DNA from: Superficieibacter sp. HKU1
Lineage (GTDB): Bacteria; Pseudomonadota; Gammaproteobacteria; Enterobacterales; Enterobacteriaceae
Reading direction: 5' to 3'
NCBI RefSeq assembly: GCF_029319185.1
Contig: NZ_CP119754.1
Location: 930,001-994,000, forward strand
Length of the DNA stretch: 64,000 bases
This document shows, in pieces, positions 44,962-53,273 of this stretch; position 1 is the stretch's first letter; every line of letters starts with the position of its first letter. The translations under genes and the position numbers were made by a program. The notes beneath the pieces are model-generated. The model did no database searches, had not been told where the DNA came from, and was given only the letters and a program-made list of their open reading frames with translations.

Positions 44962-45155
44962 CCTTCTGTCCTCTGCTTACCCTCTCCTTTATGTTAAATC
45001 TACCTCTTCCTGAGTAAACGCAACATTTGTGCAAAGTTACATTTCTGAAACGTTATTTCTGTAAGGTTGTTAAAATGTGGCGTGTTTCATGATGTGAGTC
45101 AAAACCTGTATAGACATAAGGTGAATACTTTGTTACTTTAGCGTCAAGAATATGA
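44962..45155. promoter_or_regulatory. pdhR upstream region
   Basis: About 190 bp of T-rich DNA between the island's right edge and the PdhR operator, resembling the core genome upstream of pdhR. It contains the expected pdh promoter area (TTTGTTACTTTAGCG near 45129-45143), though I cannot fix a -10 with confidence. No gene seen. Confidence 0.5.
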
Positions 45156-45172
45156 AATTGGTAAGACCAATT
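45156..45172 (+). promoter_or_regulatory. PdhR operator
   Basis: The near-palindrome AATTGGTAAGACCAATT matches the known PdhR box ATTGGTATGACCAAT closely, 32 bp upstream of the pdhR start. Pyruvate releases PdhR from this site in E. coli. Confidence 0.93.
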
Positions 45173-45204
45173 GACTTCGGGCAAAAGGCGTAAGACAGGG
45201 AACT

Positions 45205-45969
45205 ATGGCCTACAGCAAAATCCGCCAACCTAAGCTATCCGACGTGATAGAGCAGCAGCTGGAGTTTCTCATCCTTGAGGGGACGCTTCGCCCCGGTGAA
45301 AAACTTCCGCCAGAACGCGAACTGGCAAAACAGTTCGACGTTTCCCGTCCCTCCCTGCGTGAGGCGATCCAACGTCTCGAAGGAAAGGGCCTGCTACTGC
45401 GTCGTCAGGGCGGTGGAACCTTTGTACAGAGCCGCCTGTGGCAGAGTTTCAGCGATCCGCTGGTAGAACTTCTGTCCGACCATCCTGAATCCCAGTTTGA
45501 CCTGCTGGAAACCCGTCACGCGCTGGAAGGCATCGCCGCATATTACGCAGCGCTGCGCAGCAATGATGAAGATCGCGCGAGAATGAGCGAGCTGCATCAG
45601 GCCATCGAACGGGCACAGCAATCGGGGGATCTTGACGCCGAATCCGACGCTGTCGTCCAGTATCAAATTGCCGTCACTGAAGCGGCACACAACGTGGTTT
45701 TGCTTCATCTGCTACGCTGCATGGAGCCCATGCTGTCACAGAACGTGCGCCAGAACTTTGAGTTGCTGTACGCGCGCCGGGAAATGCTTCCGCTGGTCAG
45801 CAACCACCGTACTACCGTGTTTGAAGCCATTATGGCCGGTGAGCCGGAACGCGCACGCGAAGCATCGCATCGCCATCTGGCCTTTATCGAAGAGATTTTG
45901 CTCGACCGCAGTCGTGAACAGAGCCGTCGTGAACGGTCCATGCGTCGTCTTGAGCAACGTAAGAATTAG
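45205..45969 (+). CDS. pdhR: Pyruvate-responsive repressor PdhR
   Basis: GntR/FadR-family regulator of the pyruvate dehydrogenase operon, also touching respiration and division genes. It has 254 residues as in E. coli. The winged HTH is at about residues 10-75 (PPERELAKQFDVSRPSLREA), followed by an all-helical FCD ligand domain with His and Asp metal-site residues. First gene of pdhR-aceEF-lpd and autoregulated through the operator just upstream. Confidence 0.97.
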   Translation: MAYSKIRQPKLSDVIEQQLEFLILEGTLRPGEKLPPERELAKQFDVSRPSLREAIQRLEGKGLLLRRQGGGTFVQSRLWQSFSDPLVELLSDHPESQFDLLETRHALEGIAAYYAALRSNDEDRARMSELHQAIERAQQSGDLDAESDAVVQYQIAVTEAAHNVVLLHLLRCMEPMLSQNVRQNFELLYARREMLPLVSNHRTTVFEAIMAGEPERAREASHRHLAFIEEILLDRSREQSRRERSMRRLEQRKN

Positions 45970-46047
45970 TGATTTTTCTGGCAGAACCTGTACCAGAAGA
46001 TGTTGTACCAACAGCGCCAGGTATTAGAGCGCGGCAACTAAACGCAG

Positions 46048-46093
46048 AACCTGTCTTATTGCGCTTTCCGGCGAAAACGCAATGGGACAGGTT
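46048..46093 (+). promoter_or_regulatory. Long hairpin in the pdhR-aceE leader
   Basis: A 16-bp inverted repeat (AACCTGTCTTATTGCG / CGCAATGGGACAGGTT, two G-U positions) with a 14-base loop, 40 bp upstream of aceE. It lacks a T tract, so is probably an RNA processing or stability element at the 5' end of the aceEF part of the transcript rather than a terminator. Confidence 0.5.
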
Positions 46094-46133
46094 CCAGACA
46101 AATCAACGTATTAGATAGATAAGGAATACCCCC

Positions 46134-48797
46134 ATGTCAGAACGTCTCCAAAATGACGTGGATCCGATCGAAACTCGCGACTGGCAACAGGCGATCGAAT
46201 CGGTCATCCGTGAAGAAGGTGTTGAGCGCGCTCAGTATCTGATTGATCAGCTGCTTTCTGAGGCTCGCAAAGGCGGCGTCAAAGTGGCTGCAGGTGCAGG
46301 GGCCAGCAACTATGTAAACACTATTGCCGTTGAAGACGAACCGGAATATCCGGGTAATCTGGAGCTGGAGCGACGTATTCGTTCTGCTATCCGCTGGAAC
46401 GCGATCATGACCGTTCTGCGTGCGTCTAAAAAAGATCTGGAACTGGGCGGCCACATGGCATCCTTCCAGTCTTCTGCAACCGTTTACGAAGTGTGCTTCA
46501 ACCACTTCTTCCGCGCGCGCAGCGAAAAAGACGGCGGCGATCTGGTGTATTTCCAGGGCCACATCTCTCCGGGCGTGTACGCTCGTGCGTTCCTGGAAGG
46601 TCGTCTGACTGAAGAGCAGATGAACAACTTCCGTCAGGAAGTTCACGGCAAAGGCCTGTCTTCTTATCCGCACCCGAAACTGATGCCGGAATTCTGGCAG
46701 TTCCCGACCGTATCCATGGGTCTGGGCCCAATCGGGGCGATCTATCAGGCTAAGTTCCTGAAATATCTGGAACACCGTGGTCTGAAAGACACCTCTGAAC
46801 AAACCGTTTACGCCTTCCTCGGCGACGGCGAAATGGATGAGCCAGAATCTAAAGGTGCGATCACCATCGCCACCCGTGAGAAGCTGGACAACCTGTGCTT
46901 CATCATCAACTGTAACCTGCAACGTCTTGACGGCCCGGTCACCGGTAACGGCAAGATCATCAACGAGCTGGAAGGCATCTTTGCCGGTGCTGGCTGGAAC
47001 GTGATCAAAGTGATGTGGGGCGGTCGTTGGGATGAACTGCTGCGTAACGACACCAGCGGTAAACTGATGCAGTTGATGGAAGAGACCGTTGACGGCGACT
47101 ATCAGACCTTCAAATCCAAAGACGGCGCTTACGTTCGCGAACACTTCTTCGGTAAATACCCGGAAACTGCCGCACTGGTTGCTGACTGGACTGACGAGCA
47201 GATCTGGGCCCTGAACCGCGGTGGTCACGATCCGAAGAAAGTCTACGCTGCACTGAAAAAAGCGCAGGAAACCAAAGGCAAAGCGACTGTCATCCTGGCC
47301 CATACCATTAAAGGTTACGGCATGGGCGATTCTGCCGAAGGTAAGAACATCGCGCACCAGGTTAAGAAAATGAACATGGACGGCGTTCGCTACGTCCGCG
47401 ATCGTTTCAACGTGCCGGTAGCCGATGAAGCGCTGGAAAAACTGCCGTACATCACCTTCCCGGAAGGCTCTGAAGAGCACACTTACCTGCACGCTCAGCG
47501 TCAGAAGCTGAATGGCTATCTGCCGACGCGTCAGCCTAAGTTTACCGAGAAGCTGGAACTGCCTGAGCTGGCGGACTTTAAACCGCTGCTGGAAGAGCAG
47601 AACAAAGAAATCTCCACCACCATCGCGTTTGTGCGTGCCCTGAACGTGATGCTGAAGAACAAATCCATTAAAGACCGCCTGGTGCCGATCATCGCTGATG
47701 AAGCGCGTACCTTCGGTATGGAAGGTCTGTTCCGTCAGATTGGTATCTACAGCCCGAACGGCCAGCAGTACACTCCGCAGGACCGTGAGCAGGTGGCGTA
47801 CTACAAAGAAGACGAGAAAGGCCAGATCCTGCAGGAAGGTATCAACGAACTGGGTGCTGGCGCATCCTGGCTGGCTGCGGCGACCTCTTACAGCACCAAC
47901 AACCTGCCGATGATCCCGTTCTACATCTACTACTCGATGTTCGGTTTCCAGCGTATCGGCGATCTGTGCTGGCAGGCAGGCGATCAGCAGGCGCGCGGCT
48001 TCCTGGTCGGCGGCACTTCCGGTCGTACTACGCTGAACGGCGAAGGTCTGCAGCACGAAGATGGTCACAGCCACATTCAGTCGCTGACTATCCCGAACTG
48101 TATCTCTTACGATCCGTCTTACGCCTACGAAGTGGCAGTCATCATGCATGACGGCCTGGTACGTATGTACGGTGAAGCGCAGGAAAACATTTACTACTAC
48201 ATCACCACCCTGAACGAAAACTACCACATGCCGGCGATGCCGGAAGGCGCCGAGGAAGGTATCCGTAAAGGTATCTACAAACTCGAAACCATTGAAGGTA
48301 GCAAAGGTAAAGTTCAGCTGCTGGGCTCCGGTTCTATCCTGCGTCACGTACGTGAAGCGGCTGAGATCCTGGCGAAAGACTACGGCGTGGGTTCTGATGT
48401 GTACAGCGTCACCTCCTTCACTGAACTGGCGCGTGATGGCCAGGATTGTGAGCGCTGGAACATGCTGCATCCGCTGGAAACCCCGCGCGTACCGTACATC
48501 GCTCAGGTGATGAACGACGCACCGGCAGTCGCTTCCACTGACTATATGAAACTGTTCGCCGAGCAGGTTCGTACTTATGTACCGGCTGATGATTACCGCG
48601 TACTGGGTACCGATGGCTTCGGTCGCTCCGACAGCCGTGAGAACCTGCGCCACCACTTCGAAGTGGATGCTTCCTATGTGGTCGTGGCAGCGCTGGGCGA
48701 ACTGGCTAAACGTGGCGAAATCGATAAGAAAGTGGTTGCGGAAGCCATCACTAAATTCAACATCGATGCAGAAAAAGTTAACCCGCGTCTGGCGTAA
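46134..48797 (+). CDS. aceE: Pyruvate dehydrogenase E1 component
   Basis: Homodimeric thiamine-diphosphate decarboxylase of the pyruvate dehydrogenase complex, 887 residues as in E. coli. The ThDP motif begins GDGEMDEPESKG near residue 230 and ends INCN. The lipoyl-domain-accepting region GQILQEGINELGAGASWLAA follows. It passes acetyl groups to AceF, encoded 14 bp downstream. The strongly biased codon use reflects high expression and gives long antisense open frames. Confidence 0.98.
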   Translation: MSERLQNDVDPIETRDWQQAIESVIREEGVERAQYLIDQLLSEARKGGVKVAAGAGASNYVNTIAVEDEPEYPGNLELERRIRSAIRWNAIMTVLRASKKDLELGGHMASFQSSATVYEVCFNHFFRARSEKDGGDLVYFQGHISPGVYARAFLEGRLTEEQMNNFRQEVHGKGLSSYPHPKLMPEFWQFPTVSMGLGPIGAIYQAKFLKYLEHRGLKDTSEQTVYAFLGDGEMDEPESKGAITIATREKLDNLCFIINCNLQRLDGPVTGNGKIINELEGIFAGAGWNVIKVMWGGRWDELLRNDTSGKLMQLMEETVDGDYQTFKSKDGAYVREHFFGKYPETAALVADWTDEQIWALNRGGHDPKKVYAALKKAQETKGKATVILAHTIKGYGMGDSAEGKNIAHQVKKMNMDGVRYVRDRFNVPVADEALEKLPYITFPEGSEEHTYLHAQRQKLNGYLPTRQPKFTEKLELPELADFKPLLEEQNKEISTTIAFVRALNVMLKNKSIKDRLVPIIADEARTFGMEGLFRQIGIYSPNGQQYTPQDREQVAYYKEDEKGQILQEGINELGAGASWLAAATSYSTNNLPMIPFYIYYSMFGFQRIGDLCWQAGDQQARGFLVGGTSGRTTLNGEGLQHEDGHSHIQSLTIPNCISYDPSYAYEVAVIMHDGLVRMYGEAQENIYYYITTLNENYHMPAMPEGAEEGIRKGIYKLETIEGSKGKVQLLGSGSILRHVREAAEILAKDYGVGSDVYSVTSFTELARDGQDCERWNMLHPLETPRVPYIAQVMNDAPAVASTDYMKLFAEQVRTYVPADDYRVLGTDGFGRSDSRENLRHHFEVDASYVVVAALGELAKRGEIDKKVVAEAITKFNIDAEKVNPRLA

Positions 48798-48811
48798 GAG
48801 GTAAGAGAATA

Positions 48812-50719
48812 ATGGCTATCGAAATCAACGTACCGGACATCGGGGCTGATGAAGTTGAAATCACCGAGATCCTGGTCAAAGTGGGCGACAAAGTTGAAGC
48901 TGAACAGTCGCTGATCACCGTAGAAGGCGACAAAGCCTCTATGGAAGTCCCGTCTCCGCAGGCTGGCGTCGTGAAAGAGATCAAAGTCTCTGTCGGCGAC
49001 AAAACCGAGACTGGCGCACTGATCATGATTTTCGATTCCGCCGACGGTGCAGCTGACGCTGCGCCTGCTAAGGCAGAAGAGAAAAAAGAAGAACCGAAAG
49101 CCGCCGCTCCGGCAGCGGCAGCGGCAGCGGCGGCTAAAGAAGTTAACGTACCGGATATCGGCGGCGACGAAGTTGAAGTCACTGAAATCATGGTGAAAGT
49201 TGGCGATAAAGTCGAAGCTGAACAGTCGCTGATCACCGTAGAGGGCGACAAAGCCTCTATGGAAGTCCCGGCACCGTTCGCGGGCACCGTGAAAGAGATC
49301 AAAATCAACACCGGCGATAAAGTCTCTACCGGCTCGCTGATCATGGTCTTCGAGGTGGAAGGCGCAGCACCGGCAGCAGGCGAAGCCAAACCGCAGGTGA
49401 AAGAAGAAGCGGCCTCCGCACCGGCAGCCGCGGCGGGCGCGAAAGACGTCAACGTCCCGGATATCGGCGGCGATGAAGTTGAAGTCACCGAAGTGATGGT
49501 GAAAGTCGGCGATAAAGTGACGGCTGAACAGTCGCTGATCACCGTAGAAGGCGACAAAGCCTCTATGGAAGTTCCGGCCCCGTTCGCGGGTACCGTGAAA
49601 GAGATCAAAATCAATACCGGCGATAAAGTCTCTACTGGCTCGCTGATCATGGTCTTCGAAGTGGAAGGCGCAGCGCCTGCAGCGCCTGCGGCTAAGCAGG
49701 AAGCAGCAGCCCCGGCTCCGGCGGCGAAAGCGGACAAACCGGCAGCGGCTCCGGCTCAGAAAGCTGAAGGCAAAACCGAGTTCGCTGAAAACGACGCTTA
49801 CGTCCACGCGACGCCGCTGATCCGCCGTCTGGCGCGCGAGTTCGGCGTTAACCTGGCGAAAGTGAAAGGTACCGGCCGTAAAGGTCGTATCCTGCGCGAA
49901 GACGTTCAGGCTTACGTTAAAGATGCTATCAAGCGCGCAGAAGCCGCACCTGCTGCCGCAGCCGGTGGTGGTATTCCTGGCATGCTGCCATGGCCGAAAG
50001 TGGACTTCAGCAAGTTTGGTGAAATTGAAGAAGTTGAACTGGGCCGCATCCAGAAAATCTCTGGTGCGAACCTGAGCCGTAACTGGGTAATGATCCCGCA
50101 CGTTACGCACTTCGACAAAACCGATATCACCGATCTGGAAGCGTTCCGTAAACAGCAGAACGCCGAAGCTGAGAAGCGTAAACTGGACGTGAAATTCACG
50201 CCGGTGGTCTTCATCATGAAAGCGGTCGCTGCGGCCCTTGAGCAGATGCCACGCTTCAACAGCTCGCTGTCGGAAGATGCACAGCGTCTGACGCTGAAGA
50301 AATACATCAACATCGGTGTTGCAGTTGATACGCCAAATGGTCTGGTGGTTCCGGTCTTTAAAGACGTGAACAAGAAGAGCATTACCGAGCTGTCTCGTGA
50401 ACTGACGACCATCTCCAAAAAAGCGCGTGATGGCAAGCTGACGGCTGGCGAAATGCAGGGCGGTTGCTTCACCATCTCCAGCATCGGCGGCCTGGGTACC
50501 ACTCACTTCGCGCCGATTGTGAACGCGCCGGAAGTGGCTATCCTCGGTGTGTCCAAGTCTGCGATGGAGCCGGTATGGAACGGGAAAGAGTTTACGCCGC
50601 GTCTGATGATGCCGATTTCTCTCTCCTTCGACCACCGCGTCATTGACGGAGCCGATGGTGCACGCTTTATCACCATCATCAATAACATGCTGAGCGACAT
50701 TCGCCGCCTGGTGATGTAA
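48812..50719 (+). CDS. aceF: Pyruvate dehydrogenase E2, dihydrolipoamide acetyltransferase
   Basis: Core of the pyruvate dehydrogenase complex, 635 residues (630 in E. coli). Three tandem lipoyl domains each carry GDKAS, with lipoylated lysines near 41, 147 and 249, separated by Ala/Pro/Lys-rich flexible linkers. They are followed by the E3/E1-binding domain (ATPLIRRLAREFGVNLAKVK, residues about 330-370) and the catalytic domain with FDHRVIDGADG near the C terminus. The second and third lipoyl repeats are near-identical at DNA level. A terminator follows. Confidence 0.98.
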   Translation: MAIEINVPDIGADEVEITEILVKVGDKVEAEQSLITVEGDKASMEVPSPQAGVVKEIKVSVGDKTETGALIMIFDSADGAADAAPAKAEEKKEEPKAAAPAAAAAAAAKEVNVPDIGGDEVEVTEIMVKVGDKVEAEQSLITVEGDKASMEVPAPFAGTVKEIKINTGDKVSTGSLIMVFEVEGAAPAAGEAKPQVKEEAASAPAAAAGAKDVNVPDIGGDEVEVTEVMVKVGDKVTAEQSLITVEGDKASMEVPAPFAGTVKEIKINTGDKVSTGSLIMVFEVEGAAPAAPAAKQEAAAPAPAAKADKPAAAPAQKAEGKTEFAENDAYVHATPLIRRLAREFGVNLAKVKGTGRKGRILREDVQAYVKDAIKRAEAAPAAAAGGGIPGMLPWPKVDFSKFGEIEEVELGRIQKISGANLSRNWVMIPHVTHFDKTDITDLEAFRKQQNAEAEKRKLDVKFTPVVFIMKAVAAALEQMPRFNSSLSEDAQRLTLKKYINIGVAVDTPNGLVVPVFKDVNKKSITELSRELTTISKKARDGKLTAGEMQGGCFTISSIGGLGTTHFAPIVNAPEVAILGVSKSAMEPVWNGKEFTPRLMMPISLSFDHRVIDGADGARFITIINNMLSDIRRLVM

Positions 50720-50722
50720 TTG

Positions 50723-50750
50723 AAAAGCCGGCCTGACGGCCGGCTTTTTT
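50723..50750 (+). terminator. aceF terminator
   Basis: Stem AGCCGGCC/GGCCGGCT with a TGAC loop and six T residues, directly after aceF. It separates aceEF from the independently promoted lpd. Confidence 0.92.
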
Positions 50751-50810
50751 CTGGTAATCTCATAAGGTTTGTGAGGTTACTGGTGAAAGCGAGTTTTCGT
50801 GAACCGTTTG

Positions 50811-50842
50811 TTGTTTCAAAATTGTTAACAATTTTGTAAAAT
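50811..50842 (+). promoter_or_regulatory. lpd promoter with ArcA-like site
   Basis: A TAAAAT -10 (50837-50842) lies about 75 bp before lpd; the -35 is not clear (TTGTTT at 50811 would be too far). It overlaps GTTAACAATTTTGTAA (50824-50839), which resembles the ArcA-P direct repeat known to repress lpd anaerobically in E. coli. Confidence 0.45.
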
Positions 50843-50915
50843 ACGGGCGGATAGAACGTCCCGGTGGATGAAGGGCGACAGTACCTGGACTGCCGGAAAT
50901 CAATAAGAGGTCATG

Positions 50916-52340
50916 ATGAGTACTGAAATTAAAACTCAGGTCGTGGTACTTGGGGCGGGCCCCGCAGGTTACTCTGCTGCCTTCCGTTGCGCTGATTTAG
51001 GTCTGGAAACCGTAATTGTTGAACGTTACAACACCCTCGGGGGTGTTTGTCTGAACGTTGGCTGTATCCCTTCTAAAGCGCTGCTGCACGTTGCAAAAGT
51101 GATCGAAGAAGCCAAAGCGCTGGCTGAACACGGTATCGTCTTCGGCGAGCCGAAAACCGATATCGACAAGATTCGTACCTGGAAAGAGAAAGTTATCACT
51201 CAGCTGACCGGCGGCCTGGCAGGCATGGCGAAAGGTCGTAAAGTGAAAGTGGTTAACGGTCTGGGTAAATTTACCGGGGCGAACACCCTGGAAGTGGAAG
51301 GCGAGAACGGCAAAACCGTGATCAACTTCGACAACGCGATCATCGCCGCAGGTTCCCGTCCGATTCAGCTGCCGTTCATTCCGCATGACGATCCGCGCGT
51401 GTGGGATTCCACCGATGCGCTGGAGCTGAAATCTGTCCCGGAACGTCTGCTGGTTATGGGCGGCGGTATCATCGGTCTGGAAATGGGCACCGTTTACGAT
51501 GCGCTGGGTTCGCAGATTGACGTGGTTGAAATGTTCGACCAGGTGATCCCGGCGGCGGATAAAGACATCGTTAAAGTCTTTACCAAACGTATCAGCAAGA
51601 AATTCAACCTGATGCTGGAAACCAAAGTCACTGCCGTTGAAGCCAAAGAAGACGGTATTTACGTTTCCATGGAAGGTAAAAAAGCCCCGGCTGAACCGCA
51701 GCGTTATGACGCGGTGCTGGTGGCGATCGGCCGTGTGCCGAACGGTAAAAACCTCGACGCAGGCAAAGCAGGCGTAGAAGTGGACGACCGTGGCTTCATC
51801 CGCGTTGACAAACAGCTGCGCACCAACGTGCCGCACATCTTTGCTATCGGCGATATCGTCGGCCAGCCGATGCTGGCGCACAAAGGTGTTCACGAAGGTC
51901 ACGTTGCCGCTGAAGTTATCGCCGGTAAAAAACACTACTTCGATCCGAAAGTGATCCCGTCCATCGCCTACACTGAACCAGAAGTGGCATGGGTCGGCCT
52001 GACCGAGAAAGAAGCGAAAGAGAAAGGCATCAGCTACGAAACCGCCACCTTCCCGTGGGCAGCGTCTGGCCGTGCTATCGCTTCCGACTGCGCTGACGGT
52101 ATGACCAAACTGATTTTCGACAAAGAAACGCACCGTGTGATCGGTGGCGCGATTGTCGGCACTAACGGCGGCGAGCTGCTGGGTGAAATCGGTCTGGCAA
52201 TCGAGATGGGCTGTGATGCAGAAGATATCGCGCTGACCATCCATGCTCACCCGACCCTGCACGAGTCGGTTGGCCTGGCGGCAGAAGTGTTCGAAGGTAG
52301 CATCACCGACCTGCCGAACCCGAAAGCGAAGAAGAAGTAA
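50916..52340 (+). CDS. lpd: Dihydrolipoamide dehydrogenase (E3)
   Basis: FAD flavoprotein shared by the pyruvate and 2-oxoglutarate dehydrogenase and glycine cleavage systems. It has 474 residues from the second of two adjacent ATGs, which has better spacing from AAGAGG and matches E. coli. The FAD loop is VVLGAGPAGYS, the redox disulphide is in GGVCLNVGCIPSK, the NAD loop is MGGGIIGLEMG, and the catalytic HAHPTLHESV lies near 444. Confidence 0.97.
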   Translation: MSTEIKTQVVVLGAGPAGYSAAFRCADLGLETVIVERYNTLGGVCLNVGCIPSKALLHVAKVIEEAKALAEHGIVFGEPKTDIDKIRTWKEKVITQLTGGLAGMAKGRKVKVVNGLGKFTGANTLEVEGENGKTVINFDNAIIAAGSRPIQLPFIPHDDPRVWDSTDALELKSVPERLLVMGGGIIGLEMGTVYDALGSQIDVVEMFDQVIPAADKDIVKVFTKRISKKFNLMLETKVTAVEAKEDGIYVSMEGKKAPAEPQRYDAVLVAIGRVPNGKNLDAGKAGVEVDDRGFIRVDKQLRTNVPHIFAIGDIVGQPMLAHKGVHEGHVAAEVIAGKKHYFDPKVIPSIAYTEPEVAWVGLTEKEAKEKGISYETATFPWAASGRAIASDCADGMTKLIFDKETHRVIGGAIVGTNGGELLGEIGLAIEMGCDAEDIALTIHAHPTLHESVGLAAEVFEGSITDLPNPKAKKK

Positions 52341-52352
52341 TCTTCAGATGTG

Positions 52353-52384
52353 AAAAAAAGCGGCTGAATCAGCCGCTTTTTTTA
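52353..52384 (+). terminator. lpd terminator
   Basis: A-tract, stem AGCGGCTGA/TCAGCCGCT and seven T residues, 13 bp after lpd; symmetric enough to terminate from both sides. Confidence 0.92.
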
Positions 52385-52464
52385 TGCGTGTGAAGGGGGA
52401 TTCGCCGGAATCTGGCCTGGAGACAAATACCGGTCAGGACTTCGTATCACAGGCAGTGCGGTGC

Positions 52465-53262
52465 TCAGGGTTGTACCTGCTGCCATGAGTTATCCAGCGT
52501 AAACTGCGTAATGGCTTGCGCTTTGCTTTCTGTCTCCTCCCCCAGGTTCGCCTGATAGACCCTGTCCTGCATATCCACCATAAAACTCATCACGCCGGTC
52601 TGACCCCATGCAACGGGCCAGGCGATGAGCGCCACGCCGCTGCCGCTTTCATCCGCCAGAATACGAAAATGATAGCCATGATAGCCGTCGCCCGGCTGGG
52701 TATTGCTGAACGCCGGGCCAAGCGGGCTGGGGTTCTCGCCGGGCTGAACCGGCCAGTAGAGACCGTCCTGCTGGCCATCACTGCTAATCAGCTTGTGCGC
52801 CCACATTTTCTTCTGCTGAAAATAGTCATGCTCCGCATCCACCCAGGCATGCATGGCCTGGATCGCGCCCAGTTCGTTGCGCCCGATGGTACGGGTCAGG
52901 ATTTCATCCGCTGCCGCCGGCATATCAAAATGCCAGCCAGCGTCGGTTTTAAGTAGCGGGATGGGCAGCTGCCAGTTTTCATCGCCGACGTTGATATGCG
53001 CGGTGTTATTCTGCTGCTCGATGTGGTGATTCACCTTCCAGTCGCGCAAGAAGCGGGCGACGGCCTGCTGATCGACGCCTTCCGGCGGGAAATAACCCTG
53101 CCAGTCTTCGCCCAGCAGTTGTTCAAGCGCGGCCCGATCGTGAGAAGCAATGGCTGTCACCAGCGTGTCGGCGGCCTGTTCAGGCGTGCTGAAAGATTGT
53201 TGCGCCTGCGCCAGGACGGGCATCAGCAGCATCAGCGCGCCGAGTAGCGTTACTTTTTTCAT
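52465..53262 (-). CDS. Secreted DUF2950-family protein
   Basis: 265-residue exported protein of unknown biochemical function. The signal peptide MKKVTLLGALMLLMPVLAQA is followed by mature QQSFSTPEQAADTLV. The DUF2950 family features seen are AADTLVTAIASHDRAALEQL, a Gly/Tyr-rich GDGYHGYHFRILA and the FMVDMQDRVYQANLGE end. It lies 11 bp downstream of the DUF3300 gene on the same strand, a pairing common in proteobacteria, so both products likely act together in the periplasm or outer membrane. Confidence 0.85.
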   Translation of the reverse strand: MKKVTLLGALMLLMPVLAQAQQSFSTPEQAADTLVTAIASHDRAALEQLLGEDWQGYFPPEGVDQQAVARFLRDWKVNHHIEQQNNTAHINVGDENWQLPIPLLKTDAGWHFDMPAAADEILTRTIGRNELGAIQAMHAWVDAEHDYFQQKKMWAHKLISSDGQQDGLYWPVQPGENPSPLGPAFSNTQPGDGYHGYHFRILADESGSGVALIAWPVAWGQTGVMSFMVDMQDRVYQANLGEETESKAQAITQFTLDNSWQQVQP

Positions 53263-53273
53263 ATTTCTTCCCC

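Noticed and set aside
46137..48656. 839-codon open frame antisense to aceE
   Set aside because: It is the exact shadow of a highly expressed gene with strong codon bias, which removes antisense stops. It has no ribosome binding site and no recognisable domain.
49140..49700. Direct repeats in aceF as a mobile or recombination element
   Set aside because: They are the repeated lipoyl domains normal for enterobacterial AceF.
48674..50635. 653-codon open frame antisense to aceF
   Set aside because: Low-complexity mirror of the Ala/Pro/Glu-rich lipoyl linkers; a codon-bias artefact.
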